This document shows positions 9,105-18,965 of a stretch of 64,000 nt of DNA, piece after piece. Position 1 is the first letter of the stretch, and the number at the start of each line of letters is the position of its first letter. The notes under the pieces are model-generated. The model saw only the letters and a program-made list of their open reading frames with translations, was not told the DNA's origin and searched no databases. This DNA is from Cordia subcordata. Taxonomy: Eukaryota; Streptophyta; Magnoliopsida; Boraginales; Cordiaceae. Both the position numbers and the translations under genes were made by a program. The stretch spans positions 756,501 to 820,500 of the forward strand of contig JAPTOF010000016.1 of NCBI GenBank assembly GCA_028554755.1, read 5' to 3'.

Positions 9105-12100
9105 TTATTCAATCATAAGCTTCTCCCAATCATCCACTACATCAGATGTGTCATTAATCTTCAATTCCTGCTGCAGCTGCGGCAAACTAGAACTACTTGG
9201 CCCCAGCTCACTACTCGACAATGGAAGCTTCCCAGGTTGTCTCCCAGGGTGCTCAATCCCGGAAGATGCAGTTGACAAACTTGAAGTGGTTTCGGACTCC
9301 AGAACACTCCACCGATTTGCTGAAGAAGTGATCGGAACTTCCTTACCCTGCCAAACAGATTGTGCCACATCCACAGCATCACCGGACCACTCTTCCGCAC
9401 CCCAGGCACTCTCCCTCCACTCAGCTTCCTGCACCGCCGCTTTCTTCCAAGGATTCGCCTTAAATGTAGCAACTGCACCCCCATCCTTGGGCAATCTAGC
9501 AACCCAAGCATTGCCGCCAGATGCTGCTGCAGAAGCACCAGTATTCTGGGGAACAACAGCACCATAATATACAGATCCATGCTCTAACCTCCTCCTAGCA
9601 GTTGCTGCTCGGGAAGGATCACTAAAAACAGCCAATGCATTCTTGTCATTTAACCAGACTAGTTCGCATTCACCCCCAAATCGTAGGACTAATGCGCTGA
9701 TGTCTGCATCCCTGGGCAAATGAAAGAGGGCAACGACGTGCCTGGGATCCATATCCACGAGCGGATCAAACGTTGGGGGTTGTAACATATTACTGGACAT
9801 GCAACCTTTAGGACCAAGCATGCGAGCTGGGGGTTTGGACTTTGGTGTAACATGAACAACAACAAATCGTTTTGGTTCCCAACCAGCAGTATTTACTGAA
9901 AGCTTCCATCTTCCCGCTATCAACTGCATCACATCTCTCTTCTCCTTCAACATTGGACAGAAGACATGGACTTTAAGTGCATTAACTCCCCCCCTGCCCC
10001 TGCCGAGAACCAAAAATTTGCACCTCTCCTCCACTGACAAGACCCACTTCGGATCACGTCTGAGGAGATCAGAAAGCACTTCAGAGACATTAGTATCCTC
10101 TCCGAGGTGAAGTGCCTCCAAGTTTGGTGGAGTGATACCAAAAGCATGAGCAAGAACCTTCTTGCGATCCATTTTTGCACATTTGTCATCACACATAAGT
10201 TTTCTTTGACCAAGTGGGACTTTCTTGCCATTTGCTTCAACTGGCTGTAGTGGTACCGGCAGCTTCTGGACCACCGAAGCTTCAAAAACTGTATCAGAAT
10301 TATATTCACCATTGCCGCCTCCAGCATCACAAGGAACATTTGCAGTTATCCGTCCACATGAACATGGAATAGTGACAGGAAACTCACATCTTGCATCAGG
10401 GCAAGGAGCACCAGGATGACAAAGAGCTGTACATGTATGCCTGCAGTCTTTCCTCGGGACACCACATGTCTGTCCGCATGAAGCCCTCCCCTGACTAACT
10501 GATCCAAGAGAAGAATCACAAGGCGAAGGATGGCAAATTCTAGCACATGCATGCAAGCCACATTGCCTGGTCTTCCCACAAAGCTTGTTACACCTGATAT
10601 CCTTTGAACCACAAGGAATGTTCCTGAGCACCACATGTCCACCAACACACTCCTTTGCAACAGGAATAGAACATGGAGGGCAGTCCCCAAAATGGCAGCT
10701 GTGAGAAGGTGGATGGCCACAAGGCTGCTGGATCGAGCAAGGATGCTGACATGAAGGGGGAGGTGTACCACATGGGAGCGGTGGAGGGATTGAAGTTCTC
10801 CCACAAGCACAGGTTAAATCAGTGAAAATTGTTGCAAGACACGAGGGACAATGACCACTGTGACAGAGTGACTCACAAGAATGTTGTCCGCACCTTAAAC
10901 TCTTGCCACAAGGAATAGAGCAAAAATGTGGATCCCAATCATCCGACAAGGAATTCTGGGAATTTGAAAGAGGGCAGCATCGCTCACTGCATCGGTGCCT
11001 TCCGCAGTTCTTCTTCCTCCCACAAGGTTTATCACAGGTAAATTTCTCATAGTTGGCCAGTGTTTTGTAGCACTCCAAGGTTCTAGCAGTTGATCCACAA
11101 CGACATTTTTGAGTAACAAGGACAGGACATGGGGCACAATCCCCAGAATGACATAATTCTTGACAATGATGGAGTTTACATGGCAGACGTTTGCCACAAA
11201 TCCCTGTACAGGTTGGAATTGGACTCAAGCAACTTTGCCTCTCTTCCTTTAATCTCGTTTTACCACAGCAGCATGTCTTAATCTTACTAGGCAAGAAGCT
11301 ACATTCTCCACATGGGCCAGGATGACAAACCTCGCGGCACACATGGTTTCCACAGTTGAGTTTTTTCTGACAAATAGAGCTGCACGAGAAAACACCATTC
11401 TCTACTTCAACATCTCCCTTGACCGCCATGTCTCCACAAAGAACAGCCTCATTCTTCTTCTTGCAGAAACAAGAAGCATTAACCAAAACCTGACAAGGGT
11501 CACAAGAACCAATGTGGCAAGTGCGCTGGCATTGGTGACGCCCACAATCAAGAAGCTTATCACAATTCTGGCCACAAGTAAGGACAGACTTGCGATCAGA
11601 ACATCTTGTTGTAATGACCTTCTTCCCACAAGGGCACCTCCTTGGGGGAGCAAAAGCCTTGCAAGGTGGACAGGGACCAGGATGACACTGCAAAACACAA
11701 ACATGAGGACAAAGATCCTCCTTGCTCATACCGGGGCCAAGAACTTCCTTCTCGAGTGGCTTCCCACAGGGTTCTCCACAAGAATGCGGCATCAAATACA
11801 AATCAGAAGGCGGATCCTGCCTTCTCCCACAAAAGCAAACATATCTGATGTCCTTTGACGACGTGAGCTGCACAGCTTGACAACCAGGACACCTCCAATT
11901 AAACCCCTGGCTCTTCTCAGCTGACAAATCAACAGAGGTAGGAGCCCTAGCCCATTTTTTGATACAATTCAGGTGAAAAATCGAAAAGCAGCCTGAGCAC
12001 GACCAAATGGGTGCCAACCTTCGCACTGTATCATAACAAATCATGCATTCAACATTACCCTTCATTAGCTTCTCCTGAATCTCCTGAACAAGTTTAGGTA

Positions 12101-12461
12101 AATTTGGGTCTTTCTCCTTTGCCGGCTTAACCTCTTCAGCATTGTCCTTCCCTCTTCCTCCATCTTTTTCCCTCTCCCTCTCTTTCCTTTGACTCCCATA
12201 ATAATGCTTCACATTTCCGCTTGGTATCTGATAAGACCTATTCTCATTTCTTTGTTGAACTGTGCTAACACCATTTTCCCGCCCATTAATCCCATTCAGG
12301 TTCAAATTATTACCGATCACCACAGTTGGTACTGTACTGGTAGCTCCAGTGGCAGCAGGACCACGAGGGACCCACTCACGACGAGCAATGTGCACCGGAT
12401 TGTTTCTAGACCCACGATTACTGTTATTATCCCTCCGATTGCTCTGGACCGGCAAGCTCAT
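9105..12461 (-). CDS. NFXL1: NF-X1-type zinc finger protein, NFXL1-like
   Basis: One uninterrupted 1118-residue frame, close to Arabidopsis NFXL1 (about 1190 residues) and longer than NFXL2. The N-terminus is basic and disordered. A RING/PHD-like finger lies at about residues 139-194 (CMICYDTV through RCPGCQ). A long run of NF-X1 cysteine-rich fingers follows at about 240-830, with recurring CG..L.CG.H.C...CH patterns. The C-terminus has an R3H-like region (near KKVLAHAFGI) and ends DDWEKLMIE. In the family this is a nuclear factor that tunes stress and defence responses, and the RING suggests ubiquitin-ligase activity. The frame stays open for 45 codons upstream, but a splice acceptor (TTATTACAG) ends at 12548-12550 and the first ATG in the exon is at 12461, so that start is chosen. 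A non-coding first exon lies upstream. Confidence 0.95.
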   Translation of the reverse strand: MSLPVQSNRRDNNSNRGSRNNPVHIARREWVPRGPAATGATSTVPTVVIGNNLNLNGINGRENGVSTVQQRNENRSYQIPSGNVKHYYGSQRKEREREKDGGRGKDNAEEVKPAKEKDPNLPKLVQEIQEKLMKGNVECMICYDTVRRLAPIWSCSGCFSIFHLNCIKKWARAPTSVDLSAEKSQGFNWRCPGCQAVQLTSSKDIRYVCFCGRRQDPPSDLYLMPHSCGEPCGKPLEKEVLGPGMSKEDLCPHVCVLQCHPGPCPPCKAFAPPRRCPCGKKVITTRCSDRKSVLTCGQNCDKLLDCGRHQCQRTCHIGSCDPCQVLVNASCFCKKKNEAVLCGDMAVKGDVEVENGVFSCSSICQKKLNCGNHVCREVCHPGPCGECSFLPSKIKTCCCGKTRLKEERQSCLSPIPTCTGICGKRLPCKLHHCQELCHSGDCAPCPVLVTQKCRCGSTARTLECYKTLANYEKFTCDKPCGRKKNCGRHRCSERCCPLSNSQNSLSDDWDPHFCSIPCGKSLRCGQHSCESLCHSGHCPSCLATIFTDLTCACGRTSIPPPLPCGTPPPSCQHPCSIQQPCGHPPSHSCHFGDCPPCSIPVAKECVGGHVVLRNIPCGSKDIRCNKLCGKTRQCGLHACARICHPSPCDSSLGSVSQGRASCGQTCGVPRKDCRHTCTALCHPGAPCPDARCEFPVTIPCSCGRITANVPCDAGGGNGEYNSDTVFEASVVQKLPVPLQPVEANGKKVPLGQRKLMCDDKCAKMDRKKVLAHAFGITPPNLEALHLGEDTNVSEVLSDLLRRDPKWVLSVEERCKFLVLGRGRGGVNALKVHVFCPMLKEKRDVMQLIAGRWKLSVNTAGWEPKRFVVVHVTPKSKPPARMLGPKGCMSSNMLQPPTFDPLVDMDPRHVVALFHLPRDADISALVLRFGGECELVWLNDKNALAVFSDPSRAATARRRLEHGSVYYGAVVPQNTGASAAASGGNAWVARLPKDGGAVATFKANPWKKAAVQEAEWRESAWGAEEWSGDAVDVAQSVWQGKEVPITSSANRWSVLESETTSSLSTASSGIEHPGRQPGKLPLSSSELGPSSSSLPQLQQELKINDTSDVVDDWEKLMIE

Positions 12462-12547
12462 GTTCTGGTTCAAGCCTCTAAAATGCCCCAAATTCCTATC
12501 CGCCGACAGCTTAGTAGCTAAATTGATTCCAATACCAATCGATTCAA

Positions 12548-13070
12548 CTGTAATAACCAAACACAAATGAATCAAAAATAAAGAATTAGATACCAAAATT
12601 AATTCGATTAATGAATCAAACAGCCCTAATCAAGGGGAAAAATTGAAAACACAGTCGCAATTTTCCGATTGTCCAAGCTTAATACCTACTACCATAATTC
12701 GGATAACATTGAAATTCAAGCTTCTCGCATTCAACATACAATATGTTACACAAAACAAACACACACACATATACATGAAGTGATAGGTACGCGTAGATAT
12801 AAGAGAAAGGTTCGATTAGATGAAAAATGCACAAACTAATTCAATTGATGAATCAAAAAGCCCTGATCAAGAAGAAAAACTAAAAACAAAATCGCAATTG
12901 TCAAATATTGCCCAACTAAACCCCAACTTATAAAAAATTCAGATAAAATTCAAATTCAAGCTTTTCACATTAATCACTCAACATGTTACACACTCATTAA
13001 ACATACAAATATATAAAGGGGTATGCATGTATAGATATAATAGAAATGTTCGATTAGATGAAATACGCAC
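12548..13070 (-). other. NFXL1: Leader intron of NFXL1
   Basis: Donor CAG|GTGCGT at 13071/13070 and acceptor TTACAG|TTGAATC at 12548/12547, both on the minus strand. The intron separates a non-coding first exon (about 13071-13160) from the single coding exon. It contains an internal tandem duplication listed separately. Confidence 0.75.
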
Positions 13071-13075
13071 CTGAC
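12600..13075 (-). repeat. Two 237-238 bp tandem copies inside the NFXL1 leader intron
   Basis: Blocks at 12601-12837 and 12838-13075 align: AATTCGATTAATGAATCAAA against AATTCAATTGATGAATCAAA, then AGCCCT-ATCAAG, TTCAAGCTT and ATGTTACAC blocks, and lastly GATTAGATGAAA at 12815 and 13052. The offset is 237-238 bases throughout. The outer copy holds the working donor. In the inner copy the equivalent site (GATGAAAAATGCACAAAC) has lost the CAG|GT pattern. Confidence 0.85.
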
Positions 13076-13186
13076 GCGAAAATTTGCGATCCACGAAAAT
13101 CTGTGTACAGAGGTAGACGTGTATATATATAGATATAGATATAGGTGTGTATGTATAGGCGGTGTTTAAGGTGGTGTTGTGCACGG

Positions 13187-13196
13187 CCTTTTTATA
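13187..13196 (-). promoter_or_regulatory. NFXL1: Probable NFXL1 TATA box
   Basis: TATAAAAAGG on the minus strand, about 115 bp upstream of the leader-intron donor. A CCAAT lies just beyond it at about 13200-13204. Transcription would then start near 13160 and give a first exon of roughly 90 bases. Prediction only. Confidence 0.5.
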
Positions 13197-13204
13197 CGTA
13201 TTGG

Positions 13205-15142
13205 AGAGAAAAACGAAGATGGGGAGAAATGTGCGGAGTGGAAAGTATTTATATAATTTCTGGGCCCGGTTTGGCTTGGAGCCCAAGCAAAGTGGGATTG
13301 GACCGTCTTATTTGCGTGGTCACCAAACTATACGTATGGGTTGACCTCATTCAAATTTTTTTTTAATTTCTTATCTTTTACTTTCATTAATTATTTTTAA
13401 GGGAGGCAATGCCAACTTAGATGTATCTACTTGAGGCTAAACTCTTCATGTCTTCGCCAATAAGCTTCTTGAGGGATCCCGAGATATTTCAATTATATGC
13501 TTTCCTAACTCACGACTTAACTTATGATTGGCCAACCAATTAGCACATTTATTGTGTAAGTGTATAGTAAGAATTTATAAGTATTTATAAGTTTGAAAAA
13601 AAATTATTATTTAGTGTGACTTTTAATAAAAGAAAAGGTTGGTTGAAAGCATCTTTTTATTTAGTTTGACTTTAAAAAAAAAAAGAATTTAAAAAAATTG
13701 AGATTCAGAATTTTTTAAAAGTAAAAAAATTTAACTTGATTTATTTTTTTTAAAAGTTATGTAAACAAAAAAGAATAAGTAATTGAAAGAATCCAAAGAA
13801 GCTCCAAGTTTTTTAATTCTTCCCTTCATGTTTGTGATTCTTGTCATTTTTAATATGTTTTGATGGCTTGCAACAAATTAATTTGGCCAAATTAATGGAA
13901 TATAATGTTTTTTTCTTTTTTTGCGGGTTAATGAAATATAATGTTTATAGAAGTCACTACTACTAATTTAATATCTTTTCTTTCTTTCTTTTTTTTTTGG
14001 GATTATTGTTGCATTTGTTTGCAGCCACCTTAGGTTAAAGGTAAAATCAGCATCAGCTACCAATGTAAGATCTAACCAAACTATCAAGAGGGGAGGAATA
14101 TTTCTCACCCAATGTGATATATAGTAAATTAACGCTTCTAATAGCATTAGCTACCCAATCAATAATAACATCGACTGTTCTTTTAACGGAACAAACTAAT
14201 ATTTGGATGTCTCCTCAAGCACTCAACTTTGTTGTCTGGTTGGTGCCGTTGTGATTGAGGGGCAGACCATTCTGGGCGATAACAAATTGTAGTTCTTGAC
14301 CGCTTAAGTAATCAACATAATTTACTTACCAAATATCTGATCAATTGATACCAAGTGTTCACTTTTAAATTGACAAGAACTTTTGTGAAAGCAAATATAT
14401 AGTGAATAGGAAGACAATTACAAAATATTGAAATAGTTACAATATTTATAACTTCTTATGAACTTTTTAATTGTTAGATATTTTTTCTATGGTGAAATTT
14501 AAAAAAGTTTCATCTCCATGTAAATTTCTGTCACAATATAAAAGACGAGTCTAGCTTAATTCAAATAACTTGTAATCTTTGTCTTTTCCTCTACTTTATT
14601 ATTTCTTCTATGTTCAAAAATTAAAAAGTGCAAAAATAAAATGCTTCCAATTAATGCAAAAGGTGAGAGTTTTGCTTACAAATTGTAAGCATTTTCTTCT
14701 TATGGAAAAGATTTAGCATGAGTTAATATGATGCTAGCGGTTGGAGAATAGTGAAATGTCATAACCCCACTTGCTCAACTTGCAAAAGTAGGCCCCATGT
14801 ATATAATCTAAATCAGATCCATATCCATTTGGCTTTACTTGATAAAGTGTCTGATTCCAAGATGAAATATTTTGAATTTAACACTCTTTGTTGATTAATT
14901 GCCAACATATATATTAAGACGTATTGTGTTATACGAGATTCGTAATTTTAGAATAAGTCTAATTCGTCAAAAAGCGAAGTAGCACTGTAGTTCACATGTT
15001 TCTTGGTGCATGACATATACGTAGACTCGCACTGCCCTCCACCTTATCACTTCCTCTTATCTAAACAGTGAGACAATCTTGAGCTCACAAAACATAGCCC
15101 TCAACAGTTTTTCGTTGAAGTCCCTGTTTTCTTGTATTTTCA
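13205..15142. other. NFXL1-ACP divergent intergenic region with retroelement relics
   Basis: AT-rich. At 13448-13560 on the minus strand a frame reads NKCANWLANHKLSREL, like the C-terminal end of the RNase H domain of plant LINE retrotransposons, followed by a TGA. At about 14065-14190, also minus, a second weak frame contains IIDWVANAI. The ACP promoter must lie in the last few hundred bases, but no convincing TATA box was picked out. Confidence 0.4.
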
Positions 15143-17166
15143 ATGGCTTCAATCTCGGCAACTTATGTCACGTATGGGACTTCAGCAAGGCCTTCCATTA
15201 TGGCTAATCAGGTGAAATATATTTCAACTTCTGTAACGTAGTTTTGTTTGCAAGGCACTTCAGTTTTAGCTCGTCTCATAGACAACATTGTTGTATATCA
15301 CCATTTCTTTATTTTTATATACAAATATTCAATATTTAGTATATATGTTAGTTCTTGTCATTATCATTGTAATACATTTTAAGACATTAAAATTCACTAA
15401 TTAAGGCTTTTGAATAGAAGCGGGGGTAAAATGTAAGTGGTGTAGTTATGTGTTCTACTCAGATATAATCTTAGAAAGTAGAAAAGATTACTCTTTATAC
15501 TGATTATTCTGGGGCTTCTCTTGTAACACATAAATTTTCTTTTCTTTCGCTAAATAAACACATTTATTTTGTTAGAGACAGCTCATGAAGGAAGCTTCGG
15601 ATATGAAAAAAAAATGGCTCCCTTGGATTTTAATCTGGTTAGCAACCATGCTCTTCGTAACTTCATTGGGCTTTGGTTTTCATGTGAAAGGGGGTTTTCG
15701 GGTTATCTTATAACTACCCTTGGTCTCCGACAAAACCCGAAAAGAAAAAAATGGTGGCTCTTCCCATGTGCCAAGACTCATAATATCTAAATTACTAGTT
15801 TGGATAACATAAGATGAATATAGGTCAGGACTTTCATAGATAATAGGATATCATTAACGGTAAAATTCATGGAGATTCTAAATTGAACCTGGGAACTCTA
15901 TTCGCACTTTAAATGTTAATTTAAACTCGTTAATGAGACTAGTTATTCAAATTTACAGTCGAACTCATTCCCTAAATCTACAATAAATTGTACTTTTGCT
16001 ACGAATGTGTGACATTCCACTATTATTCTCCTTCATATATGTGCAGAGAGCTGGAAGAACTCAAACTCCAAATCTGGTAAATGTGGGCTGGGGAAAGATT
16101 GCTCTTCATCTTCTGAGGACATCACGCTCTCGAGGACTCTTTTGTGCAGTTATTGAACCTGCCCTTTTCTGCTTAGCTAATAAGTTGGATTTTTCATTTG
16201 TCAATTGTTTCTTTAAAAAAGAAAAAAGAGAGAGCGAGAGAGAGAAACACACTCAGAGAGTCTCTAACTGATAAGTGAGTGTTGGATTTTTAATAAATGG
16301 CAGGCGAAACCTGAGACAGTAGACAAGGTTTACGACGTTGTGAGGAAGCAGCTAGCATTGTCACCTGAGACTGAACTCAGCCCTGGAACTAAATTTTCAG
16401 AGCTTGGTGCTGACTCCCTTGACACTGTGAGCACCATTTTCCCGCATCCGTTTCTGTTTCTTTCATATATACCTAACGTAATTCCATCATTATTAAAATA
16501 TCATTTCATCTAAAAATTTAAATTATGGTTAATCCGAGCTAATGATATTGACCACATTCGAGGACAGGTGGAGGTATTTATGGGGCTTGAGGAAGCGTTT
16601 GCTTCTATTTGTTTCATATATACTTGATGAGATTATATTATTACTAAATTATAATCTTATTTAAGGGTTTAAGTCATGATTGATCGAGTTAATAAATGAT
16701 ATTGAGCACATTGTCAAGGAAAAGTGGAGATAGTTATGGGGCTTGAGGAAGAGTCTGCTTCTATTTGTTTCATATACACTTAACGAGATTCTATTAATAT
16801 TAAATTACCATCTTATTTACATATTTAAATCATGTTCGATTGTGTTAATTATGTTGACCACATTGTTGAGGACAAGTTATGTTGAGGTAGTTATAGGACT
16901 TGAGGAAGAGTCAACTTTTGTTTGGTTTATATATATACTTAACGAGATTCTCTTATAATTAAATTACAATCTTATCTAAAGCTTTCAATCATGATCGGTC
17001 GAATTAACGATACTGACCACATTGTCGAGAACAGGTGGAGATAGTGATGGGGCTTGAGGAAGAATTTGACATTAGCGTGGAGGAGGAGAGCTCTGAGAAC
17101 ATAACAACCATTCAAGAAGCAGCAGATGTGATAGAAAAACTGGTGGCAAAGCAAGCAGCATCTTAG
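15143..17166 (+). CDS. Acyl carrier protein, plastid type
   Basis: Four exons: 15143-15211, 16047-16148, 16304-16426 and 17035-17166, all phase 0, giving 141 residues. The first 57 residues ([12 protein letters not shown] through GLFCA) are rich in Ser, Thr, Arg and lack acids, as expected of a plastid transit peptide. The mature protein starts near AKPETVDKV. The GADSLDT motif supplies the serine that carries 4'-phosphopantetheine, and IVMGLEEEF is the partner-binding helix. It holds growing acyl chains for type II fatty acid synthesis in the stroma. The last intron falls right after GADSLDT, as usual in plastid ACP genes. That intron is odd: it carries several copies of its own 3' end plus the first bases of exon 4. 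Confidence 0.93.
16461..17070 (+). repeat. Tandem array of about 155-bp units with decoy exon 4 starts, ACP intron 3
   Basis: The start of exon 4 (GTGGAGATAGTGATGGGGCT at 17035) recurs at 16568, 16724 and 16881, at spacings of 156, 157 and 154 bases. Each copy includes about 35 bases of exon-like sequence (ATGGGGCTTGAGGAAG or close), then a shared intronic block with TTTCATATATAC, a TTATTTA-rich part and CACATTG. The copy at 16568 keeps an AG acceptor (GGACAG|GTGGAG). In the copies at 16724 and 16881 the CAG is altered. Confidence 0.92.
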
Positions 17167-17384
17167 AGAATAGATGGAGGCTAAATAGCAGCAAATGAGT
17201 GTGGAAAATTTTTGAAATGACATGAGGTAGAATCATTTTTGAACTATTATTTGTTTCCAGACAAATTTATTTCAGAAATCATGATGTATTGTATTCTTTT
17301 GCGTGTCCCATCTCCATGTCTGTATTCTTCTTGTGACAATGTAGAAATTAGATTACCTTTTACCATCAACACCAACAATTCAAG

Positions 17385-17780
17385 GCCCTGCTCGGCAATT
17401 TCAAAAAATAATTTTTTAAGTAACTTTGAACATTTTAGTTAAATTTTTTAAACGTGCATTTCGTAATATCTTTTGGTGTTTTATTTTTTACTTTTTGATA
17501 ATTCTACTTTTTCTCGACCTTTTTAGCAATCCTAATCTTTCTACAATCTTTCTACTTTCTTGCCTTTTCTTTCACGAATATTAATAAAAAAAACACAAAA
17601 TTTAATTTCAAATGCTCTTCACATCAAGTATTTTTTTTTAGAAAAGTATAAATTTTTATTGTTTAGTTAAACGGTTATCTGTTAATAGCTAAAATATTAT
17701 AGCTAGAAGCTACTCAATCAGCTATTAAATACTGAAATTGCTATTAGTTACCTTACCAGTTAATTGTGCCGAACAAACCG
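17385..17780. mobile_element. MITE, about 395 bp, hAT-like ends
   Basis: Imperfect terminal inverted repeats: left CCCTGCTCGGCAATTT, and right end reading inward GGTTTGTTCGGCACAATT. The interior is non-coding and AT-rich. It starts about 220 bp past the ACP stop. The target duplication is not clear, so superfamily placement is tentative. Confidence 0.6.
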
Positions 17781-18082
17781 AAATATTATTCAAGTCTAAC
17801 TTGTATTTTTATATTTTCTACTTAAACAATTTATATATGTCTTCTTGAATAAAATGGAAAATCTTGTACGGATTACATGAAGTTTAGGTGAACAAAAGTA
17901 TCGGCAGTAAGAATATGTATTTATTTGATTTGACATTGTAGGGGCATAAGAAGGTAGGATTTAGTAGCTAATGTAACCTATATATGAGAAAAAGTCTTCA
18001 TCTATGGAGTAAATCAACACGAAAAATTGATTTATTGTGTTAGGAGACTTGTTGCAGTCTCCAAGTATTTGATTGGCACAAG

Positions 18083-18965
18083 TTGTTTGACGGGTTTTTT
18101 TATTTTTTTGACCTAATTTTTAATACACTTTGCAAAAATGACATATTTTTGAATGAATTTTAAAAAATGACCCAATTTCATTCCGACACGTTCCTAGAAC
18201 GAGACCCGCGTTCCCAGAATGCGACCGCGTTCCTAAAACGTGGCTGGTGTTTTTGCAACTTTATTATTATTTTTTTTGTTTTGAACATACCTTATTTTTT
18301 CATTATGTATTTATGGGATGGTATTATACTTTTCCCTTATGCAGTTATTTATGATCCGTAGATGCTTTTATTTCAGCATTATAGACACTACATTATCAAT
18401 TGGACATTATGCACTTAATTCTTTCTGTTAAAGTGAACATTATGTTGTAATTGTAAACAAAACATTACAAAATTACAACAAAGTAAACAAAATAAGATTA
18501 CAACTAAGTAGGATTACTTAGATTACAATTAATATACATTACATAACAATATTACAAGATTACAACTACACGTTACGCATTTTGATTATTGGGGCAAGTT
18601 GGAGCAGTGTGGCCTTGTTGACCGCATGCTGTTCATCTTTGTCGTCCACCTTGATTTTAGCGATTCATCTCGTTTCGAATGCATCAGCCTCCAGCTTGAA
18701 ATAATGTCATAATGCTGAAATAAAAGCATTTACAGATCATAAATAATTGTATAAGGGAAAAATATAATACCGTCCCATAAATACATAATGAAAAAATAAA
18801 GTATGTTCAAAACAAAAAAAAAAGTTGCAAAAACACCAACAATGCCGCCCGACGCGTTCCCAGAATGAGATTGTGTCATTTTTTAAAACCAATCCAAAAA
18901 ACAAGTTATTTTTGCAAAGAATATTAAAAATTGGGTCAAAAAAAAATAAAAAATCCTTGTTCGAC
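18083..18965. mobile_element. MULE deletion derivative with long TIRs and 9-bp target duplication
   Basis: The element spans 18092-18956 (865 bp). The flanking 9-mers TTGTTTGAC (18083-18091) and TTGTTCGAC (18957-18965) differ at one base, as expected for an old Mutator-like insertion. The long inverted arms run about 18092-18387 and 18703-18956, outermost GGGTTTTTTTATTTTTTTGA and, inverted, GGATTTTTTATTTTTTTTTG. The left arm has an extra stretch of about three 19-20 base units related to CGCGTTCCCAGAATG, while the right arm has one. The roughly 315-bp interior holds a fragment of a transposase end. Confidence 0.9.
18573..18690 (-). pseudogene. Relic of the MULE transposase C-terminal zinc knuckle
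   Basis: On the minus strand the frame ending at TAA 18573-18575 reads ACGQQGHTAPTCPNNQNA. The CGxxGHTxxTC pattern is the second half of the CCHC knuckle that ends many MULE transposases. A TGA stands where the first cysteine pair would be completed, and another stop lies 13 codons upstream. Only this tail of the transposase remains between the TIRs. Confidence 0.65.

Noticed and set aside
11322..11858. Long open frames antisense to NFXL1
   Set aside because: They are shadows of the cysteine-rich NFXL1 coding exon, lack splice support and resemble no family.
12462..12596. 45-residue N-terminal extension of NFXL1
   Set aside because: The upstream stretch contains a splice acceptor (TTATTACAG at 12548-12556) and has no ATG; the family start fits 12461.
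15860..15990. Possible SINE in ACP intron 1
   Set aside because: A B-box-like GGTTCAATTT is present on the minus strand, but no A-box at tRNA spacing, no A-rich tail and no target duplication.
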